Notes: generated by a model from the letters alone, not told the origin. 5,499 nt of DNA from Nitrospirota bacterium (GCA_029883145.1 JAOUJR010000131.1:1-5499), one strand, 5' to 3'; counted from the first letter of the stretch, positions 1 to 5,499 are shown. Numbers and translations: made by a program.

Positions 1-1
1 T

Positions 2-406
2 CTCTATTTCACACGCTTTGCAAGGACACTCGGTTTCCTCCTTGAAGGCGGGGTGCCATTACTCAGGGCACTTGAGCTTTCTGCAAAATCTATCGGGAAC
101 ATCGCACTCGAAAGCAGGATCATGGATGCATGCAAAAAAGTTGCAGAGGGTGCACGACTTTCTGCATCCCTTACAGGATTTCCACCTGTCTTTATACAAC
201 TTATCGCTACAGGAGAAATAAGCGGAAGGCTGGTAGAGGTTCTCAACAGAGCTGCAGCCACTTATGAAGAGGAATTCAGCAAACGGGTTCAAAAGGCACT
301 TTCTCTGCTCGAACCCTCAATGATTCTATTGATGGGTCTCATCGTAGGCTTTATTGTTCTTGCAGTGCTGCTCCCGATGTTCCAGTTGAATCAACTGGTA
401 AAATAA
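2..406 (+). CDS. gspF: Type II secretion inner-membrane platform protein GspF, C-terminal part (5' end outside window)
   Basis: This is the C-terminal 134 residues of GspF, the polytopic inner-membrane protein at the centre of the type II secretion platform, where it contacts the ATPase GspE and GspL. The frame is open from base 2 to TAA at 404-406; the family is usually about 400 residues, so roughly the last third is present. The sequence shows the second GspF/PilC helical domain: RFARTLGFLLEGGVPLLRAL at residues 5-24 (the typical R-x-L-x-x-L-x-x-G-V-P-L-L-x-A-L start of the repeat), FPPVFIQLI near 60-68 and the conserved G-E-x-S-G-x-L at 71-77. A hydrophobic helix at about 106-127 is the last membrane segment. 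GTG at 53 lies inside the conserved repeat (its valine is the V of GVPLL) and is not a start. PilC of type IV pili is the main alternative, but the following gspG-N genes settle the assignment. Confidence 0.95.
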   Translation, partial: LYFTRFARTLGFLLEGGVPLLRALELSAKSIGNIALESRIMDACKKVAEGARLSASLTGFPPVFIQLIATGEISGRLVEVLNRAAATYEEEFSKRVQKALSLLEPSMILLMGLIVGFIVLAVLLPMFQLNQLVK

Positions 407-472
407 AGGTGAGTGGAATTTTTGAATAATCTGGGATAGATTTAAATAGGATAAACGTGTAAAATTAAAGTA
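407..472 (+). promoter_or_regulatory. gspF-gspG intergenic gap, possible weak internal promoter
   Basis: This AT-rich 66-nt gap is the largest non-coding stretch in the window; every other junction is an overlap or a gap of 14 nt or less. It contains TTGAAT (422-427) and, 19 nt further on, TAGGAT (447-452), a poor sigma70-like pair with an over-long spacer. No inverted repeat that would make a terminator is evident. GspG is the major pseudopilin and is normally needed in excess over its neighbours, so an extra promoter or an mRNA processing site here would make sense. The sequence alone does not establish one. Confidence 0.2.
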
Positions 473-943
473 ATGTTAACAAGAAATTTAGAAGTAAAAA
501 AACATGCAGTCTGTAACTCCTTTAGAGGTTTCACACTTCTCGAAGTCATTGTTGTAGTCTTTATCCTGAGCCTTCTTGTTGCCATTGTCGCACCGAGGAT
601 TATTGGCAGGACTGATGATGCACGCATTGCAGAAGCAAAGGTACAGATAAGAAACTTCGAGACAGCCCTCAAACTCTTTAAGCTGGACAATGGCTTCTAT
701 CCCGATACCCAGCAGGGACTTGAGGCACTCGTGGCAAAGCCAACCACAGGCACGATACCCAAAAACTACAGAGAGGGAGGCTATCTCGAACAGAAAAAGA
801 TACCCCCTGACCCATGGGGCAATCCATATATGTATATATCTCCAGGCCTTCACGGAGACTTTGATATTCTGAGTTATGGCGCAGACGGGAAAGAAGGCGG
901 CGAAGGCAAAGATGCAGATATCAAAAACTGGGATATACAATAA
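473..943 (+). CDS. gspG: Major pseudopilin GspG (prepilin)
   Basis: GspG is the main structural subunit of the periplasmic pseudopilus of the type II secretion system. The 156-residue precursor has a 19-residue basic leader ending in FRG|FTLLE: cleavage is expected after G19, F20 is the N-methylated residue and E24 is the Glu+5 needed for assembly. The hydrophobic helix spans about 20-41. The globular part has all the family landmarks: [12 protein letters not shown] (75-86), DPWGNPY (113-119) and the calcium-loop tail [12 protein letters not shown] (134-145), then DADIKNW (147-153). ATG 473 is the only start: in-frame TAA at 452-454 precedes it and no other ATG occurs before the cleavage site. 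The ribosome-binding site is poor (only TAAAG-like just upstream), which is odd for the most abundant pseudopilin. The last 32 nt overlap gspH. Confidence 0.97.
   Translation: MLTRNLEVKKHAVCNSFRGFTLLEVIVVVFILSLLVAIVAPRIIGRTDDARIAEAKVQIRNFETALKLFKLDNGFYPDTQQGLEALVAKPTTGTIPKNYREGGYLEQKKIPPDPWGNPYMYISPGLHGDFDILSYGADGKEGGEGKDADIKNWDIQ
902..906 (+). promoter_or_regulatory. Ribosome binding site favouring the 912 start of gspH
   Basis: GAAGG lies 5 nt before ATG 912, inside the end of gspG. The upstream in-frame ATG at 876 has no comparable Shine-Dalgarno sequence at a usable distance (the nearest, GGAG at 854-857, is 18 nt away). This, with the shorter leader that results, is why 912 is taken as the gspH start. 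Confidence 0.55.
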
Positions 944-1385
944 AAAGGCTACAGGTTTTACCCTCCTTGAATTACTCGTTGTTATATTTATCCTCTCACT
1001 TATTACTGCTCTTGTTATACCTTCTTTTTACGGAATTGGAGAGGGAAAACTAAAATCAGAGGCAGGGAAAATAGCTTCTCTCTTAAGATATTTGAATGAC
1101 ACTGCGATCTCAAGAAAAGAGACATTCTTCCTCACACTCAATCTCGATACCAAAATTGCGAAGTGGGAAACTCCAGAGGGCAAATATTCAGAAAAATTTG
1201 AGAGCCTTCTCACTATATCCACAACTGCAACAAAAAATATTTCCAGAGGTGAGATTACTTTGTTCTTTAACCCGCTTGGCCTTCAAGAAAGCCTGATTGT
1301 TACTCTGAAAGACAAAGAACAAGAAATGTATGTTTCGTTCAATCCACTGAGTGGAAGAGCAAAAATAATATCAGGAAGTGGGTAA
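912..1385 (+). CDS. gspH: Minor pseudopilin GspH
   Basis: GspH is a minor pseudopilin located at or just below the tip complex, joining GspI-J-K to the GspG shaft. From ATG 912 it is 157 residues with a 15-residue basic leader, [11 protein letters not shown]15, F16 and E20 are the cleavage residue, +1 and Glu+5. The membrane helix is about 16-38. The C-terminal half has the GspH/FimT beta-sheet signature [10 protein letters not shown] (115-124), followed by [12 protein letters not shown] (141-152). An in-frame ATG at 876 would add 12 residues ([12 protein letters not shown]) and lengthen the overlap with gspG from 32 to 68 nt; I prefer 912 because of its Shine-Dalgarno site and more usual leader length. 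Sequence in this family is weakly conserved, so the name rests on the FimT-like C-terminus and on position between gspG and gspI. Confidence 0.88.
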   Translation: MQISKTGIYNKKATGFTLLELLVVIFILSLITALVIPSFYGIGEGKLKSEAGKIASLLRYLNDTAISRKETFFLTLNLDTKIAKWETPEGKYSEKFESLLTISTTATKNISRGEITLFFNPLGLQESLIVTLKDKEQEMYVSFNPLSGRAKIISGSG

Positions 1386-1399
1386 AGAGCGCACAGAAT

Positions 1400-1801
1400 A
1401 TGAAATCTGAGAAAGATAGTTTCATTTTTGCACTCATCACGCTTTACTCATCACGCATTACGAGAAAAGGGTTTACCCTTCTCGAGATTATGATTTCTCT
1501 TGCAGTCATTGGAGGGCTTCTTGTTACTTTACTCTACACATTAAATTACCATCTCAGTATTGCAGAAAGGCACGAAAGAGTGACTGTTGCCTCTATGCTT
1601 GCAAAAGATAAGATGTCTGAAACAGAGAAAAATCCGGTTGAAACCAAAGGCGAATTCCCTGAACCATACTCCGGTTACCGTTTTATTACTGGTACGAAAG
1701 AATCACCCTTCCCTGGTTTTTCAGTAATTTATGTTGTGGTGAGCGATGGCAAGGAAGAAGTGAAACTCGCAGAACTCATTCAAAGTCCAAAATTAAAATG
1801 A
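1400..1801 (+). CDS. gspI: Minor pseudopilin GspI
   Basis: GspI is the minor pseudopilin that initiates the tip complex with GspJ and GspK. The 133-residue precursor carries ITRKG|FTLLE, with cleavage after G24, F25 at +1 and E29 at +5, followed by a hydrophobic helix (about 25-47). The region ASMLAKDKMSETE (64-76) corresponds to the family's A-x-x-L-A-x-x-K-L/M-x-E helix, and the small beta domain after it fits the usual size of about 120 residues. The start at ATG 1400 lies 14 nt after the gspH stop, with AAAGAG (1384-1389) about 10 nt upstream. The 24-residue leader is unusually long and not very basic; residues 11-22 are encoded by degenerate ACTCATC heptamers (see the repeat at 1432-1461). 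The TGA stop overlaps the gspJ ATG in an ATGA junction. Confidence 0.9.
   Translation: MKSEKDSFIFALITLYSSRITRKGFTLLEIMISLAVIGGLLVTLLYTLNYHLSIAERHERVTVASMLAKDKMSETEKNPVETKGEFPEPYSGYRFITGTKESPFPGFSVIYVVVSDGKEEVKLAELIQSPKLK
1432..1461 (+). repeat. ACTCATY heptanucleotide array in the gspI leader
   Basis: Four heptamers stand in exact 7-nt register: ACTCATC (1432), ACGCTTT (1439), ACTCATC (1446) and ACGCATT (1453), followed by a partial AC. They encode most of the stretch LITLYSSRIT, which ends two codons before the processing glycine. The same unit occurs in the gspJ and gspK leaders. Confidence 0.75.
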
Positions 1802-2424
1802 AAAAAATACTCGTCACTCATTACTCATTACTTATCACAAAGAAGGGGTTCACCCTTATTGAAGTGCTGGTTGCATTTGCACTACTCTCCATAATCCTTG
1901 CTGCTCTCTACAGCACATTCTTTATTTCTCACAAAGCAATGGAAGGGCTTGATGAATCTCTTGTAAAACTTCAGGAATGCAGGATGTCTATTGATACGAT
2001 GAGGAGGGATATTGATTCTGTTCTCTATGATCCAATAAATAAAAATTCTCTTTTCAAAGTTGAAGACAAAGATATCTACGGGAAACAAACGTCAAAGCTT
2101 GTTTTTACCACATTTTCAACCCTGAGGCCCGGCCTCTCAAGGATAGCTTATTTTGTTAAAGAAAAAGATAAAAAACTGGTACTCATGAAAGAAATAACCT
2201 CAGCCTATACTTCTGAAAATGTGGGTGAAGGTTTTGAAGTAGTTGAGGATATTGAGGCTTTTACTGTAGAGGTTAACTATAAAGATAACTGGGTCAAAAC
2301 ATGGGATAGTGCTTTAACCCGTACCATTCCTCAGGATATAAGAATTACGTTAACAACAAGGTTAAAAAATAAGACACTTACGCTATTCGAGATTGCCAAG
2401 CCAAAGAGAGGATTGACATTATAA
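1798..2424 (+). CDS. gspJ: Minor pseudopilin GspJ
   Basis: GspJ is the minor pseudopilin that forms a quasi-helical tip with GspI and GspK. The 208-residue precursor has leader residues 1-17 ending in ITKKG|FTLIE, so F18 is +1 and E22 is Glu+5; the hydrophobic helix runs about 18-43. The globular domain ends in the GspJ signature: an EVNYKDNW stretch (158-165), W169, then IPQDIRITLTTR (177-188), which matches the family's Y-x-D-x-x-W and L/I-P-x-x-V/I-R-x-x-L pattern. Length fits the family (about 200). The ATG overlaps the gspI stop by 4 nt and there is no strong Shine-Dalgarno sequence, so translation is probably coupled to gspI. Residues 5-14 of the leader are encoded by ACTCATT heptamers. 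Confidence 0.93.
   Translation: MKKILVTHYSLLITKKGFTLIEVLVAFALLSIILAALYSTFFISHKAMEGLDESLVKLQECRMSIDTMRRDIDSVLYDPINKNSLFKVEDKDIYGKQTSKLVFTTFSTLRPGLSRIAYFVKEKDKKLVLMKEITSAYTSENVGEGFEVVEDIEAFTVEVNYKDNWVKTWDSALTRTIPQDIRITLTTRLKNKTLTLFEIAKPKRGLTL
1809..1838 (+). repeat. ACTCATY heptanucleotide array in the gspJ leader
   Basis: Four tandem heptamers: ACTCGTC (1809), ACTCATT (1816), ACTCATT (1823) and ACTTATC (1830), followed by AC. They encode VTHYSLLIT, directly before the KKG processing site. This is the least degenerate array in the window; its two central units are identical. Confidence 0.8.
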
Positions 2425-2425
2425 A

Positions 2426-3376
2426 ATGTTAACACTCATCACTCATTACTCCCCGGTCTCGCTCCGCAAAGCGGGGCAGGCATCACTGATTACTAATAAC
2501 AAAGGCATGGCCTTAGTCCTGACGCTTTTGGTACTTGCTCTCATCACCGCACTGGTTGTAGAGTTCTCCTATGCAGTGTACACAAACACAAATGCCCTGT
2601 ATAACTGGAAGACCTCACAGAGACTCTCTTTTGTTGCAAAATCCGGAGTGCAACTCGCCTCAAAAACTATTCTTGAGGAGGTCATGCAGCATCCATCTTA
2701 TACCTACCCAGGCTCTCTAAACATACCCATTGAGAGCCCCTTCGAAGATTTTAAAGGGACGGTATTACTGAGGATTGAGGATGAAAATTCGAAATTCAAT
2801 ATAAATTCAATAGTTTATTCAAATGGCGCTTTGAATGATGAAGCGTATCATTCTTTTGTCAGACTCCTTAGAGCATTAGGCATTGAATCAGGTATTGCCG
2901 ATAGAATTGTAGACTGGATTGACCCTGATAAGGAACCACGGCTATCTGATTCTGAAAAAGCATCAAAGAACCTGTATCTTGATAGTATTGATGAATTGCT
3001 ATTAATTCCCGGCATAGACAATACCATCTACGAAAAAATAGCGACTTATGTCACAATATACGGGGATGGATTGATAAATATCAATGGAGCAGAAATCCCT
3101 GTGCTCATGTCACTCTCTGATTCTATCAATAAAAATATGGCTGAAAGGATTGTTGCGTATAGAAAAATTTCACCTTTTCAAAGTGGGGCATATATACAGA
3201 GTGTGGCTGGTATTACCTATACAATTTATAATGATTTCGGAGTTAGAATTACAGCAAAAGGTACACATTTTCGTATAATATCTACTGTAACTGAAGAGGG
3301 TATAAAAAAGGTTATAGAGAGTGTCCTTGTAATATCCGGAACCAGTACAACTGTCAAATACTGGAGGGAGATGTAG
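2426..3376 (+). CDS. gspK: Tip minor pseudopilin GspK
   Basis: GspK caps the pseudopilus tip and is the largest pseudopilin; here it is 316 residues, a normal length. Cleavage is expected after G27 in LITNNKG|MALVL. M28 is at +1 and position +5 is leucine, not glutamate, which is the known hallmark of GspK. The hydrophobic helix is about 28-51. The region 137-210 is the inserted alpha-helical SAM-like domain, with LGIESGIADRIVDWIDPD (151-168) and the helix-hairpin-helix-like LLLIPGI (191-197); 216-263 contains LININGAEIPVL and the second SAM-like unit. ATG 2426 follows the gspJ stop by 1 nt; GAGGA (2408-2412) is 13 nt upstream, a long spacing. The next ATG (2507) codes for the +1 residue, so the unusual repeat- and hairpin-containing leader must be translated if a canonical start is used. 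gspL begins 3 nt after the stop. Confidence 0.94.
   Translation: MLTLITHYSPVSLRKAGQASLITNNKGMALVLTLLVLALITALVVEFSYAVYTNTNALYNWKTSQRLSFVAKSGVQLASKTILEEVMQHPSYTYPGSLNIPIESPFEDFKGTVLLRIEDENSKFNINSIVYSNGALNDEAYHSFVRLLRALGIESGIADRIVDWIDPDKEPRLSDSEKASKNLYLDSIDELLLIPGIDNTIYEKIATYVTIYGDGLININGAEIPVLMSLSDSINKNMAERIVAYRKISPFQSGAYIQSVAGITYTIYNDFGVRITAKGTHFRIISTVTEEGIKKVIESVLVISGTSTTVKYWREM
2434..2500 (+). repeat. Interrupted ACTCATY heptanucleotide array in the gspK leader
   Basis: Heptamers ACTCATC (2434) and ACTCATT (2441) precede a split unit, ACTC (2448-2451) and ATC (2482-2484). Then come ACTGATT (2485), ACTAATA (2492) and a partial AC. Removing bases 2452-2481 restores a continuous 7-nt register. 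Together with that insert the element encodes leader residues 4-25, ending just before K26-G27. Confidence 0.7.
2452..2481 (+). repeat. 30-nt GC-rich hairpin module inside the gspK leader array
   Basis: A 30-nt block with 23 G/C sits in AT-rich surroundings. It contains a tight hairpin, GCTCCGC (2461-2467), loop AAA, GCGGGGC (2471-2477), seven pairs including one G-U. A competing longer-loop pairing is CCCCG (2451-2455) with CGGGG (2472-2476). It encodes roughly PVSLRKAGQA and keeps the frame because 30 is a multiple of three. It lacks a downstream U-tract, so it is not a terminator. It looks like a small palindromic dispersed repeat, but the window holds only one copy. Confidence 0.6.
3363..3370 (+). 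promoter_or_regulatory. Strong ribosome binding site of gspL
   Basis: GGAGGGAG, with 9 nt to ATG 3380, is the best Shine-Dalgarno match in the window. It lies inside the last codons of gspK, so GspL translation probably does not depend on coupling to gspK. Confidence 0.7.
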
Positions 3377-3379
3377 TAA

Positions 3380-4459
3380 ATGAAAAAAGTAGCCTTTTTT
3401 GATCTGAAAGAAGAAGAACTCTCCATTTATCTATTCGAAAAAAATGGAGGCACCTACATGATAAAAGATACAATCAATACACCTGTCAAGGAAAAAGATC
3501 TTTTCAGTATCGATAGAACATTCGACGGCATAGAGGAATCATACCTGAGTTTACCTCTGAGCCTTTTGAATTTCAGGACATTGGAACTCCCCTTCTCTAA
3601 TATGAGCAAAGTTAAAGAGATACTCCCTTTTGAACTTGATGGTCTCATACTCGTAAGCCCCGAGGCAGCGGTTTTTGATGCCTGTGTCTTAGGGGAGAGT
3701 AACGGGAAATATAAGGTACTTGCAGTATATGTCATGAAGGATGCGCTGAGAAAGATTCTCGAAAAGCTCAAGGTATTAAAGATTGACCCGAAATTCGTCA
3801 CCTCCATAGAGCTTTCTTCCCTTCTCGGCTCTTTCGCATCGTATAAGGAAATCACACCTCTGCTCATCAATCCGAAGCCGATAGACAGTGAAGATCGTAT
3901 AAATGGAGCGATAAAAGAAATAGACAGGCCAACCATTAATCTCAGGGTAGGTGAACTCTCCTACACAGTAGATACTGAAAAGACAAAAAAGTCGATCAAA
4001 CTTGCTGCAACCCTCTTTGTGCTTTTGCTGCTCGTGTTTTTATCCGATATGGCTTTGAATATAATCTCGACAAAGAGAGCGATTTCATCTGTCAGAGATG
4101 ATATGCGAAAGACCTATGCAGGTATCTTCCCGCAAGAAAAGAAAATCACGAATGAACTGTACCAGATAAAGGCACATCTTAAAGAGCTCAAAGAAAAGGA
4201 AAGGTCTTTTATCGGGGTCTCTCCACTCCAGTTGTTACTTGACCTATCACAGGTAAGCAAACAAGGCATGTCCTTTCACGAGATAACAATGGATAAGGAA
4301 CGAATCATTCTGAAGGGTGAGTGCCCTTCTCTCAGCGATGTGCAGCAGATAAAGAGCAGTCTTGAGAAGTTTCTCACTCAGGTCACTATTACTGATGCAA
4401 AACCCTCTTCTCAGAACCGAACACTCTTTACGATTACTGCAAAGGAGAGAAAGCCTTGA
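3380..4459 (+). CDS. gspL: Type II secretion platform protein GspL
   Basis: GspL is the bitopic inner-membrane protein that recruits the ATPase GspE through its cytoplasmic actin-like domain and pairs with GspM through its periplasmic domain. The 359-residue product has a cytoplasmic part (about 1-205) with the GspL/PilM core: LPLSLLNFRTLELPFSN (58-74), the conserved ILPFELDG (81-88) and AAVFDACVL (96-104). One membrane helix follows at about 206-229. The periplasmic part starts with a charged, probably helical region containing YAGIFPQEKKI (246-256; compare the family's 'FP' motif), then a ferredoxin-like fold (about 281-355). The cytoplasmic domain looks somewhat shorter than the roughly 230-250 residues typical of proteobacterial GspL. 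Start ATG 3380 is fixed by a strong ribosome binding site. The TGA stop overlaps the TTG start of gspM. Confidence 0.92.
   Translation: MKKVAFFDLKEEELSIYLFEKNGGTYMIKDTINTPVKEKDLFSIDRTFDGIEESYLSLPLSLLNFRTLELPFSNMSKVKEILPFELDGLILVSPEAAVFDACVLGESNGKYKVLAVYVMKDALRKILEKLKVLKIDPKFVTSIELSSLLGSFASYKEITPLLINPKPIDSEDRINGAIKEIDRPTINLRVGELSYTVDTEKTKKSIKLAATLFVLLLLVFLSDMALNIISTKRAISSVRDDMRKTYAGIFPQEKKITNELYQIKAHLKELKEKERSFIGVSPLQLLLDLSQVSKQGMSFHEITMDKERIILKGECPSLSDVQQIKSSLEKFLTQVTITDAKPSSQNRTLFTITAKERKP
4441..4449 (+). promoter_or_regulatory. Ribosome binding site deciding the TTG start of gspM
   Basis: AAAGGAGAG contains GGAG (4444-4447) 8 nt before TTG 4456. It supports the non-ATG start, which overlaps the gspL stop as TTGA. 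No ATG lies near enough to preserve the N-terminal membrane anchor. Confidence 0.65.
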
Positions 4460-4956
4460 GACTGAAGGTAGACAGAAGATTATTCATAGCTGGCAGTATC
4501 GCAGTCACTGTTATCTTATGCATCTTTCTCGTGAGTATTTCTTTATCATTAAAAAAAGACCTCGGAAATCTGAAGACCCAGCAGAAGGAATTATTCCTCA
4601 TCAATGATGAATTCATGTCCCTGAAAAACAGGGTCGATGCTGTTGAAAATAAAAAGTCTCTTGCAAAAATTGAGGGCATTGTCCAGGCAACTGACGAGGT
4701 ATTCCAACCTTTGGGATTAAAGAAGAAAGTGAAGTCTGTGAAACCAACAGGGACTAAAGACTTGAAAGAGACCATTGAAGAAGAGGCAGAAGTGCAGGTA
4801 GAAAAAGTTGATATGAATGAGATGGTAAATATCTTCCATAAAATAGAGAATTCGCCTTTTATTCTTTCTGTAAAAAAGACAACTATCAAGACATCATTTG
4901 AAAATCCGAGTCTTTTAGATATTACGATGACAATTGCCTTAGTCAAGCCAAAGTGA
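4456..4956 (+). CDS. gspM: Type II secretion platform protein GspM
   Basis: GspM is a small bitopic inner-membrane protein that dimerises with GspL in the periplasm and stabilises the platform. The 166-residue product starts at TTG and has the expected architecture: a short basic cytoplasmic tail (MRLKVDRR), one membrane helix (about 9-31), a charged probable coiled coil (about 33-70) and a compact alpha/beta domain (about 74-165). It contains an acidic stretch, ETIEEEAEVQVEKVD (105-119), and NEMVNIFHKIENSPF (121-135), resembling the PilO/GspM ferredoxin-like repeat. Sequence identity in this family is low, so the call rests on topology, size and position between gspL and gspN. A PilO-like label is equally defensible structurally. 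Confidence 0.85.
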   Translation: MRLKVDRRLFIAGSIAVTVILCIFLVSISLSLKKDLGNLKTQQKELFLINDEFMSLKNRVDAVENKKSLAKIEGIVQATDEVFQPLGLKKKVKSVKPTGTKDLKETIEEEAEVQVEKVDMNEMVNIFHKIENSPFILSVKKTTIKTSFENPSLLDITMTIALVKPK

Positions 4957-5499
4957 AACGACTTCTCTTTGCTCTCCTTATCATAACTGCCATTGTATTT
5001 GGTACCTGGCTGATCGTCATTCCCTCAAGTTTGATCATACACCAGATTGAGAATTCACTCAGTAAGAATAATCTTCAGGGAGAAATCACCGGCTTTAAAA
5101 AGGGGTTATTCTTTAGTTTCACCTCTCAGAACTTCATACTTAAAAAATCTGATAATACGCTTCTCTCCTTAGATAATGTAGTCGGAAAAATTAATCCGTT
5201 ATCTTTATTCCTGATGAAGCCTCCCCTCACTTTTCACGGGGATATAAGCGGAGGCAAAATCACTGGCGAGGTTAATCTGCTTAGAGGAAAAAATCACGTG
5301 AATGTGAATATTGATAATGCAAACGTTGACGGAATACCATTGTTTAGAGTTATGGGCTTAGGTGGTAAAGGTACGTTATCTGGAGAGTTCAGTTTGAGAA
5401 AAGGAACTGGTAATTTAAAATTTTCTATAAAGGATGCTCAATTCGAAAGTACATCGTTTTCTGGAGTGATAATCCCTGTAAATATGTTCCAAATCGCAC
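4953..5499 (+). CDS. gspN: Type II secretion protein GspN, N-terminal part (runs off right edge)
   Basis: The reading frame opens at GTG 4953, which overlaps the gspM stop as GTGA, and stays open to the window end, giving 182 residues of an incomplete protein. It begins with a basic-then-hydrophobic anchor (KRLLFALLIITAIVFGTWLI, residues 2-21). A periplasmic, beta-strand-rich and glycine-rich region follows, in which alternating patterns such as FHGDISGGKITGEVNL (94-109) and GKGTLSGEFSL (138-148) recur; this resembles the GspN/AsmA-like repeat style. GspN is an accessory type II secretion protein whose exact role is not settled. There is no clear Shine-Dalgarno sequence, so translation is probably coupled to gspM. 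The name depends on position and topology as much as on sequence; the missing C-terminus prevents a fuller check. Confidence 0.8.
   Translation, partial: MKRLLFALLIITAIVFGTWLIVIPSSLIIHQIENSLSKNNLQGEITGFKKGLFFSFTSQNFILKKSDNTLLSLDNVVGKINPLSLFLMKPPLTFHGDISGGKITGEVNLLRGKNHVNVNIDNANVDGIPLFRVMGLGGKGTLSGEFSLRKGTGNLKFSIKDAQFESTSFSGVIIPVNMFQIA

Noticed and set aside
53..406. A short independent gene starting at GTG 53.
   Set aside because: The same frame is open to the window edge and residues before it continue the GspF domain, so this is the end of a longer gene.
473..2434. gspG and gspK both begin with ATGTTAACA.
   Set aside because: The match stops after nine bases, upstream sequences differ, and AT-rich starts of this kind are easily shared by chance.
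2461..2477. GC-rich hairpin considered as an intrinsic terminator.
   Set aside because: No U-tract follows, and it lies inside the gspK coding sequence with four more operon genes downstream.
4376..4397. ACTCA, ACTATT and ACTGATG motifs in the 3' end of gspL that resemble the leader heptamer.
   Set aside because: They are not in a clean 7-nt register and lie in the periplasmic domain sequence TQVTITDA, typical of this fold; best read as chance.
4434..4946. Long open frame on the - strand (about 170 codons) opposite gspM.
   Set aside because: It mirrors gspM, has no recognisable domain or ribosome binding site, and gspM has the expected anchor, coiled coil and operon position. The - strand frames at 488-940 and 3454-3936 are rejected for the same reason.
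1..5499. A new secretion or defence system hidden in the operon.
   Set aside because: All genes match the standard gspF-N order; the only unusual structure is the repeats in the leaders. A type IV pilus operon was also considered, but GspG's calcium loop, GspK without Glu+5 and the L-M-N order point to type II secretion.

Overview
The window is one stretch of a type II secretion system (general secretory pathway, gsp) operon, with every gene on the + strand in the canonical order gspF-G-H-I-J-K-L-M-N. gspF is cut by the left edge and gspN by the right edge; the seven genes between them are complete. I see no tRNA, rRNA, CRISPR array, transposase or terminator.

Layout: the C-terminal third of GspF (2-406) is followed by the only sizeable gap, 66 nt (407-472). 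The five pseudopilins follow: the major GspG (473-943) and the minor GspH (912-1385), GspI (1400-1801), GspJ (1798-2424) and GspK (2426-3376). Next are the inner-membrane assembly-platform proteins GspL (3380-4459) and GspM (4456-4956), then GspN (4953 to the edge). Junctions are overlaps or gaps of 1-14 nt, and three are 4-nt stop/start overlaps (I/J, L/M, M/N), as expected for one co-transcribed, translationally coupled unit.

How the genes work together: prepilin peptidase (GspO, not in this window) would cleave GspG-K after the glycine of their G|F(T)L(L/I)E or G|M sites. The mature pseudopilins form a periplasmic pseudopilus, with GspI/J/K and then H at the tip and G as the shaft. GspF, L and M form the inner-membrane platform that couples assembly to the ATPase GspE, which is probably encoded just upstream.

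Organism: a Gram-negative bacterium with moderately AT-rich DNA. The separate GspN of the kind known from deltaproteobacteria-like lineages, together with the dispersed ACTCATY heptamers, suggests Desulfobacterota, Nitrospirota or a relative. This is an inference and not secure.

The most unusual structure is not a gene. Three consecutive pseudopilin genes (gspI, gspJ, gspK) have leader peptides built largely from degenerate tandem copies of the heptanucleotide ACTCATY, which end 1-3 codons before the processing-site Lys-Gly. In gspK the array is interrupted by a 30-nt GC-rich hairpin module that splits one heptamer and keeps the frame. A dispersed repeat therefore appears to have settled in the one disposable part of three exported proteins.
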